Part shown: positions 26,207 through 40,377 of the stretch, piece by piece
Layout: each line of letters begins with the position of its first letter
Numbering within the stretch: position 1 is the stretch's first letter
DNA from: Turbatrix aceti
Taxonomy: Eukaryota; Nematoda; Chromadorea; Rhabditida; Panagrolaimidae
Direction of reading: 5' to 3'
Assembly (NCBI GenBank): GCA_963969345.1
Contig: OZ017770.1
Span: 5,341,246 to 5,405,245 of the forward strand
Length of the DNA: 64,000 nucleotides
Notes under the pieces: generated by a model
What the model was told of the DNA's origin: nothing
Database searches by the model: none
What the model saw: the letters and a program-made list of their open reading frames with translations, nothing else
Made by a program: the position numbers and the translations under genes

Positions 26207-28137
26207 TTAGTGGTCCTGCACACTGGTGGCAATTGTAGATATGTGCGTTACGTTTTCTTGGGAAGAAGGGTGTGCAACAATGTCTAATCCGTGCAAGTGA
26301 CCAACAAAGGACAACATGTTATAATTAAGATGCGCAACTGACTTTCTCTGAACTGATGGCTTCGACATTCGACCGTATTCAGACTGTTTTCTGGATCGAT
26401 TTCCACAAATACAGGACACAAAATCTGACATAGCCTGTCTTAGATTAGCTCTCATTTCTTTGTTAAGTGAAAAGTATATGACGGGATTGATCATATGCGT
26501 GGTTGAGTAGAAAAAGCTGTTAAAAAGCATCACCCATTTGTTTTCGGTTTCAAATATGTAATATACGAGGTAATATGTTGTCATGTACATGTAAAATATT
26601 GCTGCTACAACTGATATCTAGAACAAGATTATTATTAGTCCTTAGTCATCTTTAGAGTCTAAAATGCGTTCACAATACTTGAAATAAGATGCGTTGTTGT
26701 TGACGATTTGCTTTGCGCGATGCAACTTCACGGGCGTCATTTCCACTGTGACGAGAACCAATTCTCATGGACATTTCGATTAACATGGTACTTGCTCTAA
26801 AATAACACTTGTAGCTCATCCTTTACTGGCAGGCAAAAAAAAGCAAGTTAGGGTGATGTGAGTGCAAAAAAAAATAAATGTAAGGTTTAAGTCAAAATCA
26901 AGCATTGCGTAAGAAAATGAAAAAAAGGGTAAAAATGTGCTATTGTCAAATGTTAGAACTGTACCAACCAACGATCACGTACAAAAAGCGATTTGTAGTG
27001 CAGCAAAATAATATAGTTAAGGATTAATTGTCAACGTGTTAAAAATGAGCAAACATTCACATATTAACAGTATAAAATACCTTTGCCACTGAGTATGTGA
27101 TCTATAAGTCGTGTCCTGACTCGATTTCCGCCTGCAGTTTCTTAAATATGATTACTCTCTCATCCGTTATAAAAAATGGTCTAATTATTTAAGCTGGGTA
27201 TAAAACAAAGAAAAGATCGTTGCCACTAGCTGTTTTTTTTTCTCGAGTATTTAGCTCTACAAAATATCAAACTTACTGCCGAAGCGCGAGCTTTCGTTTG
27301 TGTCTTCTGTAGAGTTGTGCCAATGTGATGGGATTGCTAATTGAGAGAATAATAAGTGTCGTAATTTCTGTCGGTGTGTATGTATACATGTACATGTTTG
27401 TAGAACCCATGAAACTTTGATTATCTAAATTCGTTTCTGAGATAAGACTATTTTAGATTCTGCTTACTTATTTTATTTTCGTCATATCCAAAGGAATAGA
27501 ACTCCGAATGACTAAGTGGACGAATAAGGCAACAAAAATCAAATACGAAATATAGCATGTTGAGGGTAATGAAAGTTATCCAACAACCGATACTGCAAAC
27601 AAAGTAACCGGATTATCCACCAACACAGTAATGTAATTTACCTATACTTTTTTACTCGTTCAACCGTGACTATTTGATTATACTGTCCATAGAGCATGAT
27701 AGCGATCAGTCTGTCGAGACAAATTGCCGTCATATGTCTGTAAGTTATTTTTAAGTTGTTCTGCAAAGAAAAAAATAAATCACTGATTCCTACGTTAGTG
27801 TAATACTCCACGCAGACCAATCTATAATATTAAAAATTCGAACGCTGTATTCGTGCCATGTATGTTTTAACAGTATGGGTGGATAGAAGTAGCTTGTTGT
27901 GCATATTCCGTGGAGAACGTCTGCACACGCAAGACTCAGCATGAGAATGAAACTACAAACTTGTGTTTATACGTGTTTTCTGAAATAGTTGTCTTACCTG
28001 GCCCGATGGAGGTATTTGTTCCTTACGAGCACAATAACAAGGCAAAGATTGCCGATAACCGCTAGCAAGCCAAGGGTTTCCAATCCAGCAAAGACGACTA
28101 TGTCTGGAGTTCGAAGTTTTACTCCATCTTTCTGCAT
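26207..28137 (-). CDS. Rhodopsin-family GPCR, probable peptide receptor
   Basis: Seven exons: 28137-27998, 27952-27794, 27737-27642, 27592-27468, 27436-27277, 26796-26679, 26617-26207; phases all join and give 402 residues. TM1 LGLLAVIGNLCLVIVLV (with the GN signature), TM2 SFILMLSLACADVL, TM3 ending in HMTAICLDRLIAI (DRL instead of DRY), TM4 IGCWITFITLNMLYFVF, TM5 ITTLIILSISNPITLAQLY, TM6 ISVVAAIFYMYM, TM7 with NPVIYF. The C-tail has CICGN, a possible palmitoylation site, and many Ser. The TM3 junction was chosen because the nearer acceptor at 27762-27761 would break the frame, whereas the one at 27739-27738 restores the conserved motif. An upstream N-terminal exon is possible because the frame is open about 55 nt beyond the ATG. 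Ligand unknown. Confidence 0.75.
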
Positions 28138-30483
28138 GACGCTGTGTACCGTGTTACCCCCTATTTGGTCAACACGGTGAGTAACCCTTTAAGAAATTAT
28201 ATTCAGTGGGGCCATCTGCAAAATTCCAAGCTTTTATATTAGAAAACATTGAAAACAAGCACGCTTTTAGTTAAAGGACGAGCAAAAATTAGGTTAGTTC
28301 TCTGCACTATCATAATAAACTACGCCGACTATGAGACATCTCTTTGGCAATGAATAGAAACGCCACTTGCACGACACTTTTTGTAGCGTTCAAATCTAAT
28401 GAGTGGTGGAATTGTTTTAAAGAAAAAAGACTTTACATGATGCTTTACTCGGCAAACGGTCGAGCAACTTTCTAATTACCATAGTAGCAGCCAGAAGTTG
28501 GAGTACCGTGTTTCAAAAAGTTGAGCACAAAAGAAGAAAATGCACCCTGAAGGATATGAAAGTAAGTACAAAATGGGAAAAATGTCATGCAATTGAAATT
28601 CGTGCCGTGATTTGTGTCCGTAGAAGCGCAATTCATTCGTTATTTCCTATAAGTCATAAAAGAATCATGAGATAAACCAGTGCAAAAACATAATAAACAT
28701 CAACTAAAGAATGAAATGCGGTTGGTAAAGTTGACAGATGTCATCCACTACAAAATGGAAAGAAATGACTAGCGCTTGGATGCCGGGCTACGCCTTCTTC
28801 CCTCGAACGGAAGAAACAATTCAGTTGTCTACTGACCCAACCTGTGGGGATGACAAATCCCGCGAGTGTTCATCGATAACGCCGACGTGTTGAAAATTGC
28901 TCCCACTTCCCAATTCATCGTTTGATGTATCGACGTGATCCCAGGAGACTGATTACTTCTCAGACAGCAAGTCATATAAATGCCGGAAATAAAAGAAAAA
29001 AAATGCGCTAGGGGCGTTATGAAGAACGGTTCATTTGGGAAACGCGAGTAGCTTTCATGTCGAATATAATTTCTTTGAAACTAAGCAACGCCATATCAGA
29101 CTCTGGAACAATGAGAGATTTGAGAACAAAAATGGAACAATTTTTTAAAAAGAATTTTGACAACGTTACGGCGCCATGTCATTTTTTTTAAAGAAAAAAT
29201 TCCATTTTGCAGGAGCCCTGAAATACATAGCATACATCACGCTACCATGTCAGGTGCCCTAAAGGTTGCTTGAACCAGCTGCAATAAAGTGAATAACTTT
29301 GTCAGTTTTATTACCTCCCATGATTCTGCAAAAAAAAACAACATAGGTCTAAAAATAGGAACCGTTCAAGTGAGTGCTTGATTCGAACAACACACCCCGC
29401 AAAAATATAAGATGCCCTGTGAGGGTACTTTACAAGCGTTCTAAAACGTAGCATTTATGGGAAAAATGTCTTTAAACACAAAACAACGAAAAAATTTGAC
29501 ACAAAAATCAGTCACTTTTGAGGACAGCGTATTATGAGAAAAAAAGAACGTGCATTAACAAAAAAGATCTTTAAGAACGCCAAGGCCCATATCACAGTGG
29601 AAATACATATGTAAATCACTACGGCTTCAAAAATATGAAAGAGAATACAATTTCCTATATGCACTTGTTGCGAGTAACCCAAATCATGCTTATCGCGAAA
29701 TTAGAAGCCTTAGGCGCAGAGACACTGAAAACCACGGACAGACGTCAGAAATTCGAGATCGAAGCTGTAACTGCTTATGTTTTTTGGCAATAAATTTTAT
29801 TAAGTGTTTGCCTATTACGACACAAAACAAGGCAAACCTAGAAGGTCTCAAATAATAAAGCAACTCGGTAATAGCATTCATTTTTTGTAGAGCAAAAAAA
29901 AACATTACAAGTAGATATATTTGCAAGTAAAACTTTGTTTCAATTTTTATCGTGTCTTGTCTAGGCACAATGAAGTTAACTCCGTAAACGGGAAGACAAA
30001 TCATTGTCATTTCTACGCCTCTTAGGCTAAATAAATGACTTTTTGAGCACTACCCGAACTGCTCCGGGTAAAAAAGTAGCAGACATGACAATTTGTTTTA
30101 CCAACCGACGGCAAAGCCAACATCATTTTTTATTTCAAAAAAATTAGAAGCACACGTGTCCGATAGTTACTTGTCACGCACCTCAGCTATGATCAATTAA
30201 ATGTATCGGAATATTTTAAATTTGTTTTTCTCTGCAAAATGAATAAAGTCAATAGCATTCATCGTTCAAGTGTGTGGATTTCTGGCTAATAAATAAACAG
30301 AAATAGATAAAGCTTTTTAAAATGTTTTTATGACAATGAATACATCATGCATGCTGTTACAAGTTTATTAGAAATCATAAAAATTGTAGCAATTTTTTTC
30401 AATGTCAAAAAGCAGTGGTTAAACTTATGCATTACAAAACAAAAACGTTTAGAAGAAAGCTCCAGTAGCGTGAATCAAAATTT
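28138..30483. other. Intergenic region, 2.3 kb
   Basis: AT-rich. It contains one hydrophobic minus-strand ORF (30010-29690) with a TM6/TM7-like look (ELLYYLRPSRF) but no room or exons for the other helices, so it may be a receptor remnant or chance. No RNA genes or repeats recognised. Confidence 0.45.
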
Positions 30484-31400
30484 TTAGCCAAAGACCAGGT
30501 TCAATGATTGCGAGTTTTGTCCTTCGGCGTTCTTGACAACGCATTTGTACTTGGCTTCATCGGATTTTTGAGGCTCCTTGATTTCCAGTAAGAATTGCAC
30601 ACCCTCTTTGTCCTTGTCGTCGGGCTTCGTTACCAGCTTGACGCGATCTGTGCTCTTAACCGGCTTGTCATCCTGCAAAAGTACAACGCGTTACGTTACG
30701 TCCGATCTAGCTGCTATTCATCTTTTCAAGCTTAAATTTAGCTGCTGTCTCTTTCCAGATTGCAGGGGTGCAAAATGTTCCGTCATCGTTAATGAGTGTA
30801 ATGACATAGAAAAACAATTGTTTTTTCCTCATTCAAAGAAACGACTTTTCACTTTTAGATTTTTTTGCAACAAAGAACTTTCAAACGCCTACATACCTTG
30901 AACCATTCGGATTTCATCTCCAGATGAGACTTGGCCCGAATCTTGATGCAAATGATGTTGCCGCCATCGCGCTGCACAATCTTGGGTTTATCGTAGAAAT
31001 CGGGGGCATCTATAAATTGTATATTTTTTGCCTGTCAGACACGAAATGAAACTTACTGCCGGATTGCACGTTGAATGTTGCGAAGTTCTCGCCATCGGCG
31101 CTTTTGAAATTCGCTTTGTATTCGCCGCTGAGTTCTTTGTCAAAGTTCTGTAATAAAAAAACAAGCTTTAAAATGAGTTCAAGGCCTACTCACCAAAATC
31201 TCAAGAGTGTACTTGCGTCGATTACCGCCTACGTCTTCTACAGAAAACTTGTACGTTTCACTCGCTTCAATTTGCTGACCCTTGAATTGCCATGTTGTCT
31301 TGGCAGGATCGGAGCCGGTGACGATGGCTTCGAGGACGACATTGCCGGTGTCTTCTTTGTGGCTGATCTTGGGCTCGCTGTAGATGCTAGGAGGCGCCAT
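30484..31400 (-). CDS. dim-1: Two-Ig-domain intracellular protein, DIM-1/As37-like muscle Ig protein
   Basis: Exons 31400-31194, 31147-31057, 31009-30897, 30672-30484 join in phase and give 199 residues. There is no signal peptide or TM segment, so it is intracellular. Ig-I-set domain 1 (about 8-99) has TTWQFKGQQI and LSGEYKANF; domain 2 (about 102-198) has KSEWFKDDKPV and DEAKYKCVVKN. Short cytoplasmic Ig proteins of this kind in nematodes are DIM-1 and its parasite homologues, which stabilise thin-filament attachment in body-wall muscle; DIM-1 usually has three Ig domains, so this is shorter than expected. An ATTTTCAG acceptor lies 4 nt upstream of the ATG, typical of a trans-spliced start. 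Domain 1 lacks the usual first Ig Cys (LEAIV), common in muscle I-set domains. Confidence 0.6.
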
Positions 31401-32238
31401 ACCACTGAAAATGGATCAAGAATAAGAAACCTAGGCTTTAGATCGGCACTTGTGAGCATCGAAGGGATATAACAACGCTAGATAAAGGTTATTCTGTCAA
31501 ATGATAGCCATTATGCGAGAAGGTCGGATTTGAGGCGTATGGTCAATCACTTGAACAGTTGCTTTCACGTCTGAAGCATCAGCTGCTGGTGGTTATAAGT
31601 AAAAGGCGGAGTGCAGAAGTGAGGTACGCGGCGCAGGAACCTCTTGCTTACGCAAGGTATATTTTTTTTAGAATTGCTAGGTAAAATAAAAAGAACAGAC
31701 AGGCGTTTTTCAACAAAGAAAATACTGCGGGGGTGGACCTGTTTGAAGGGAACGAGTGAACAAATTCATTTATCATTCAGGATGTATGACTTTGACTCAC
31801 ACATAGCTTTTACAAACATGATAAATGATTTTAAGTTTGCAGTCACATAAAATCCAACATAAAAAAAAACACTGAAATTTTGTGATCAGACAGCATGGCA
31901 TGTGTTCCTAACGTATGTTAATTAAGTTTTGCCCTGACTTTTAAAATAAAAAAAGTTATAGGATTTGTTTAATGCTCTGGCGTTTACTCATTAGCCAGCT
32001 GTCAAAAAGTTTTACATTTTTTGATTTTTTATGTTGATCCAAGAAAAAAATAGGAAGTCAAAAGATTTACACAGTTGACGTTAAGCACATACTAAAAACT
32101 TAATGTTTTTAAATTCAGATCAGATCTAATAGCGAACTTTTAAATCGAAGTAAAATATGTTGATTACATGCTAATGAAGCTTGACGGATGCTATAAACAT
32201 TAATGATTTCTGCCAGACAGACCGATAACTTCCGGAGA
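31401..32238. other. Divergent intergenic region
   Basis: Between the Ig-protein start (-) and the Gly-rich peptide start (+). AT-rich, with the leader acceptor of the Ig gene just upstream of its ATG. No gene recognised. Confidence 0.5.
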
Positions 32239-32611
32239 ATGCAGTCCTTTAGCATCTGTCTTATTTTTCTGTTAATCGTCGTAGCTGGTGTCTTCGCAGG
32301 CGGCCAAAAAACTACTGACCCCGATCAGGCACCAAAACAACCGAAAGCCACTGCTCAGCGCGTCGAACGTTTATTCCGCTTCAAACGAGGTGTCACAAAC
32401 CCAGCTCTCGTTCATGGGTAAAATATATCGATGGTAACTGAACACTAATCAACAGCTGCACTCTTTTAGGCAGGCGTGTGGCTGCGGTTGTGGTGGAACT
32501 GGCAGCGGAGGTGGCACCGGTGGTTCCGGGTCTGGTGGATCAGGTGGGAGCTACCAAGGAGGCTATGGTTACGGTGGAGGCTACGATGGCTACGACGGCG
32601 GTTATTACTAA
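32239..32611 (+). CDS. Small secreted Gly/Tyr-rich peptide precursor
   Basis: Exons 32239-32417 and 32470-32611 (phase 2) encode 106 residues. The second in-frame Met was chosen as start because it begins a clean signal peptide (MQSFSICLIFLLIVVAGVFA) and a CTGCCAG acceptor lies between the two Mets. A basic pro-region ends in LFRFKR, a plausible furin-type site, before GVTNPALVHG. The C-terminus is a CGCGC motif followed by Gly/Ser and then Gly/Tyr repeats (YQGGYGYGGGYDGYDGGYY). The layout resembles nematode Gly/Tyr-rich antimicrobial or cuticle peptides (NLP-29/CNC-like), but no specific family match is claimed. AATAAA at 32651-32656. Confidence 0.65.
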
Positions 32612-32690
32612 GTTATGATGCTGCTTTTATTTTAAAATACTTTTCACAATAATAAAGGGTGATTTGCGAGCAACAATTTGTGTACGGTTT

Positions 32691-34158
32691 TCATCTGGCG
32701 TAAAGGGTTTTCCCGTTGGTTGACGTTCTACAAGATTTCAAAAATCGCGATATGGTGTCGAAAACAATAAGACCAAAGCTGTTGGTCACGATACTAATGA
32801 TTGCTGGGTAGATGTTGAGTCCGTTCTCGTGGGAATACATGGTTAGCAGAAGCGTGTACCACATGAGGCAAAACAGCAAAATTTTTGTTATCCATATTCT
32901 CGTTGTTCCATGATGCATCTCGCTGTAGATAATTTTTTTTTCAGCTAGTACGGATCATAAATCACAAACCCCAAAAATTCAGTGACTGAATTTGTCCGAG
33001 ATGCGGCATACTTCTCAAGTCCGGTGTTTGACATACTGTTTTCGCAACAAAACAAAAAAGCCATTATAAATGTTGCCAAGTATAACAACCCGCCAACTGC
33101 CATGCTATAAACTTGCAAATTATTTTTTTTATGCCTGACCTGTTACCTTGAGATGACGAGCACTGCGATCGTTATTGAGAGCTGTGCTTGCATAAGCTCA
33201 AAGTTTACGGCGTTACACCAGATGTGTGACGCTACTGTGCCTCCCGTTGTAAGAATGAATGCCAATGTGTACCATACTGACAGCTTTTCTCTCCCAGAAG
33301 ATAAGTTTGTTACGTCAAGATCTGGAAAAATAATTATGCACAGCCGTTATTTTTGGCATGGAAATGAAACCTGATTTTTTCATTCTTTCAAAGTTTCCCG
33401 ACGAAAAATGATGCATCAACAATATCCGTAAGATGAGACTCTTGTGCTGTTCGTTGCTCGTTTGCCGAACCTCTTTGTCAGCGATACACTGGATGACCTT
33501 GTGTAAAGATATCTAAGAGAAAGTCAAATTTGAAGGTAAAAAATAAAATTGAAAATAGCATACTTCAACTCTGTCTGGACCAGTAAAATTGTTCATGTTT
33601 AAAAAAGTGTCGTTGGTAAGAATACCTTCTCTGATAAGCGTAACCAGGGCTTTTGTCTGTCGAGGGGTTAGACCCTTTATAAATTCCTCAACAAGCGAAG
33701 GAGTTGAAGCTCTGGTACTACCGAACATATCACCTCTGACCTCTCCAGCATACTCGCCATGTTGTTCATCAGCAGGGTACTTTTGGGATGCTAAAGTGCA
33801 TTGAAGGTTTTATTTCCGGGTATTATATGAAAGTTGCAGTCGTCAAACTCACTGCTGTGTATCCATTGCCTCCACGTTGGTTTCAGAAAGTTTAGTAATT
33901 CTCGTACAGTTAACGGCTTTGTTATGTAATCAACCGAAAAGTTTCTAAAAAGTGGTATATCAATATTTGACGTGACATACTGCTTACGCACAGAGTATTG
34001 AGGTGGAGTAATGTGTCCTCGGTTATCAAACGGGCTTTGACTGGTGTCAGGATTTTGATGAGCTCACTGTGTGACAGCGATAGAATATACCTCTTGAGAA
34101 TCTCATTGACCGGATGATTGAGAGCAGGTGGAACGCCAGAAAAATGTTCTGCAGACAT
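32691..34158 (-). CDS. Uncharacterised protein with four C-terminal transmembrane segments
   Basis: Exons 34158-33992, 33944-33853, 33790-33564, 33512-33371, 33321-33147, 33104-32970, 32922-32691 join in phase and give 389 residues. The first 215 residues are soluble and helical, with a loosely repeated motif of about 70-75 residues ending in a Leu-rich helix (LIKILTPVKARLITEDTLL, LVTLIREGILTNDTFL). Four hydrophobic segments follow: LSVWYTLAFILTTGGTVA, LSITIAVLVISSMAVGGLLY, ILLFCLMWYTLLLTMY and IYPAIISIVTNSFGLIVF. I do not recognise the family. It ends tail-to-tail with the Gly/Tyr peptide gene, with 79 nt between stops. Confidence 0.65.
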
Positions 34159-34517
34159 TCTTTTATGGCAGAATAAGGTACAACTGACATAAAGGCTTTT
34201 AACGCGTTATAGTGGAAAAATTTATCTTTTTTATTGTCGGCCGGTGACTTGTGATCAAAAACGACAGCGTTAGCTTACAATAAAAAAGACACCTTGATTT
34301 TGCGTGTGTCGAAGTGTTCCGATATTATTTGACGCTGATAATTGCTAGAGTGAATTCAATGATTTATTTTTTTATCGATTAAGCAAATAATGAATGACAA
34401 ATGCAAAAACAACTTATTCAGTCGTTTTGATGTGTTCATCACCCGCAAAAAATTATATTCTGACACGTAGGCAAATTACTTGCTGATAAATGCGTTAAAG
34501 TTGATTTTGACACGGAC
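34159..34517. other. Intergenic, left flank of the MITE
   Basis: AT-rich, no gene recognised. It ends in the 8-bp target-site duplication ACACGGAC (34510-34517). Confidence 0.6.
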
Positions 34518-35038
34518 CAGGGTTCTCAACGGGCCTGTTTTTTTTCGGCCCGGGCCGGGCCGGGCTTGCAAAATTGAGGCCCGGCCCGGCCCGGGCCAGC
34601 CCGGGCCGGCCCGCCTTAATAGTACCTAGTTTTGTAAATAAATTTTATCGTCTAAAAACCGTTAAAAAACAACAACAAACCCGAAGGAGGCAGAGATACT
34701 TCCTCATCGTTGCACAGATTCATTTTCCGCTCAATTACTAGTGATCTTATGAACTGACGACAAAATTACGGCGCCCGCGATTTACCTTTTGCTTCCAGAT
34801 TAGCCCAAAAGAGCGGTGCCAGGTCAGCATTCTGCGTGCATTTCTTTGCATTTTTCGCGGTTTTTACTTTTTCATAAAATTTTTCATAAATTTTGCGTAA
34901 AATATGCATTTTTTAAATTATTTTCCGGCCCGTTTTGGCCCGGGCCGGCCAACAAAACCAATCGGCCCGGCCCGGGCCGTGGAAAACTCCGGCCCGGCCC
35001 GGGCCAGCCCGGGCCGACCCGGCCCGTTGAGAACCCTG
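34518..35038. mobile_element. hAT-superfamily MITE with GGCCCG-rich subterminal repeats
   Basis: A 521-bp element with perfect 18-bp terminal inverted repeats (CAGGGTTCTCAACGGGCC at the left, its reverse complement at the right) flanked by an exact 8-bp target-site duplication ACACGGAC (34510-34517 and 35039-35046). The 8-bp duplication and CAGGG-type termini are diagnostic of hAT transposons. Arrays of GGCCCG/CGGGCC palindromes lie just inside both ends (34546-34615 and 34926-35025), while the core (about 34620-34920) is AT-rich and non-coding. No transposase, hence non-autonomous. Confidence 0.93.
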
Positions 35039-35152
35039 ACACGGACTACAAAAATATGAAGTTGTTAACAATGATACACTATGACGGTGTGTACAAAAGG
35101 AATGATGTTTGCTGATAAATAAAAAAAATAAATCTAACAAAACGACATGGTT

Positions 35153-37877
<2,725 letters not shown>

Positions 37878-40377
37878 AAGATTGGTAGGTAATCTGCCAA
37901 CGACGAATAATTGGAAGATGCTACACGACGCCGGGTGGCAGCCGATAACGTATTTGTGAACTCCAGTTTCTTAACCAATCACGCACTAAAGAAATAATTT
38001 AAGTCAAGTTGTAGAACTCTTTAAACGTCAGTGAAAAAAACAGTATTCATAAATGGCAAAAACGTATGGGATAAAGCACGGGGAAAGACGCGGAAAAAAT
38101 GATAAGACATAAGTGGCAAGGGACACGCCTTACTGGAAGAAACAAACACAGGTAAAGGATATTGGCATATTTTCTATCCAAGTGTGCGTTTACTCTGTTA
38201 TACGCGACAAATCCGTTAAAAAGACGATTGTCGGTTGATACTTGCCAGAACTACATGCATAAATCGTGATTAAAACAAGCTAGCCGCGTAACAGGTTATT
38301 AACAGTAAGAAATATCTGAAGGCGGGATGCCGTGTATTCGAAGAAAGAAAAATTAGCAATTTGGCGATAATACTAACAGTTGAGGCGTAAATGACGTCGT
38401 TGCAACAAAAATGACACATTGCCACTTCTAACAAGCGCTGCGAAATAAAAGCACACAATGAGACATTCAATATGAAAATTGAACATTTGTATTTTTTTCG
38501 GCATTTTGGTTGGTAGACAAGAGGACAAAAAGTCACGCAACGTAAAATGCAAATTGAAGAGAACAAAGGCGTCCTGATAATCTCTATCAATTCTTTACAC
38601 TTGGTACTTCGTTAGCAGCTTACGCAAATGCCATCCAGAAGAATCAAATAACTGAAAAGCAGTGTTGCGCTTTCAACGTGCGCAATAGCACGACTTACGA
38701 CAGCCGCTAACGGCTCCTGTGGGGCGAACGACAACGTCAGTCAGCAGCCCGGCAAAGCAAGCAAGCAGACCCGAAAGCTTCGTTGGACACAACGTCTCTA
38801 CTTCATAGATGACGCAAACCCGGCGACGTCATTACGTTGCCCACCACACTCCTTAGCTTTGTGTGAAATAACGGAAAGCACTGAATAAGACTCTTTTGAT
38901 GTTCAGGGTTGAATAATTTGGTTTAAAATGAAAAAAAAACCTCTGTTAGTGTTTAGTAGTGACGTAAATTAACCCTGGGTAAAATGCACGACGTTTTTCT
39001 ATCAGCGCTGTTTACATTAGCTCAAAATTTTTTCAGCATAATCGTTTTCTTGCATAAACATTTAGCCGGTTATTTTTAAAAAGCTTGGTGAATTAAAAAC
39101 TGAATAGATGATACCAGACTTGATCCATGAGTGTTTAAACCTCTATGAACGACGTCATGTGCTTACATGGGGTTAAAACGTTATTTTTTTTCTAACTAAT
39201 GTAATTTTCCCTGTTTTCAGCTAGAAACGTAAATCAAGTTTGTTTATACTCGGAAAAATTATTACTAAAGACCAAAGGTGTGTATTTTCTACAACAAACA
39301 AACGAGCTCAAAAAATCGTAATAATTCTCTCGAGTATATACAATGGCTTTCTCCACGAACACGAAAGAGTACATTTTGCAGAACGTCGCAATTGTAAAGA
39401 AGTACAAAAATATGATAGAAAACAAAAAAAAAGCAAAATGCTAGAAGGTTTTCTATTGCGTCAAACGACCAACTCGGGGTTACCCCTAAATGATAAGAAA
39501 TTGTACGGGCACAAGCCAAACACGATCCGTAATAAACAGATTCTGAAAATAATGCTGAAAAGAATGCAGGAACTATGCATTGTATCAAACGCATGGGGTT
39601 ACGCATTATACAAAAATACACACAAACTTTGATTACGTCAACAACGTATTCCAGACAATACAATGATGGCTGCAACGTTTAAGTTAAAAACAAAAAGATA
39701 TACAAAAGTTGGGGCGAGGTATTTTTTGTTACCCGGTTAGCAAAAATCAATCGTGATTTAAAGGTACATTGATGCGTAGTTGTTTGGAGCAGTAAATTCA
39801 CGCTTATGCAAGTACTAACGACGTCACATTTCCATGCGGCTGTTTTAGATTACTTACGTCATCGACGTCAGTTCTTGATAACGAACAATGACATGTAATT
39901 TTTTTATACCAGGGTACCGTTAGCATCAAAAGATTTTTGACGCTGTTCGCTTCTCATAAATCACAATGTAACGTTGATCGAGTGTTCAGTCGCAAAAAAA
40001 ATAACGCGTGCGTGAGGACTAGCTGACACCAGCATCAGAAACGTACGTACACCTTCGATAACGCATACCTAGGTAGCTTTTCATGTGACTTTAGAATATT
40101 TATTTATTGCTATCATAGATTTTTTAAAGTGGCAAGAGAGCAAAATCAGTTACATATGAAAACAACCCGAAGTACATATGTGTGGAAAAAACACTTGTTT
40201 GGGACACTTGATCGGCTATCTGGGCATTGAGTCTGTAGCCTTTCAATAACAATGATCATAAGTGAAATAGTTTGCTATGAAGTTGTTAGACGTCAAAAGC
40301 AATGCTAAAGGGTAACAGGTAAGAGGGCCGTGCACGCGGATTTCGAAGATTCGGCAAGCTATAATTTCTGTGCTTGA
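37878..40377. promoter_or_regulatory. kin-29 upstream region with a cluster of CRE-like ACGTCA sites
   Basis: Non-coding 2.5 kb between the kin-29 start and the syg-1 stop. The core ACGTCA, or its complement TGACGT, occurs at about 38025, 38392, 38734, 38826, 38960, 39152, 39635, 39821, 39856, 39865 and 40290. About one would be expected at this base composition. Two copies are the stronger TTACGTCA (39633-39640 and 39854-39861) and one is GTGACGTAA (38959). Overlapping opposite-strand ORFs at 39240-39675 look like chance. Confidence 0.5.

Noticed and set aside
27738..27762. Acceptor at 27762-27761 as the start of the DRL exon in the second GPCR
   Set aside because: It gives a 33-nt intron and breaks the frame of the preceding exon; the acceptor 23 nt further on restores the TM3 motif.
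29690..30010. Hydrophobic minus-strand ORF resembling the last two helices of a nematode receptor
   Set aside because: Only 470 nt separate it from the neighbouring gene and no exons for the other helices were found; kept only as a remark on the intergenic region.
39240..39675. Overlapping ORFs of about 130 codons on both strands
   Set aside because: Low-complexity, Lys/Phe-rich composition, no splice context, no domain; probably chance.
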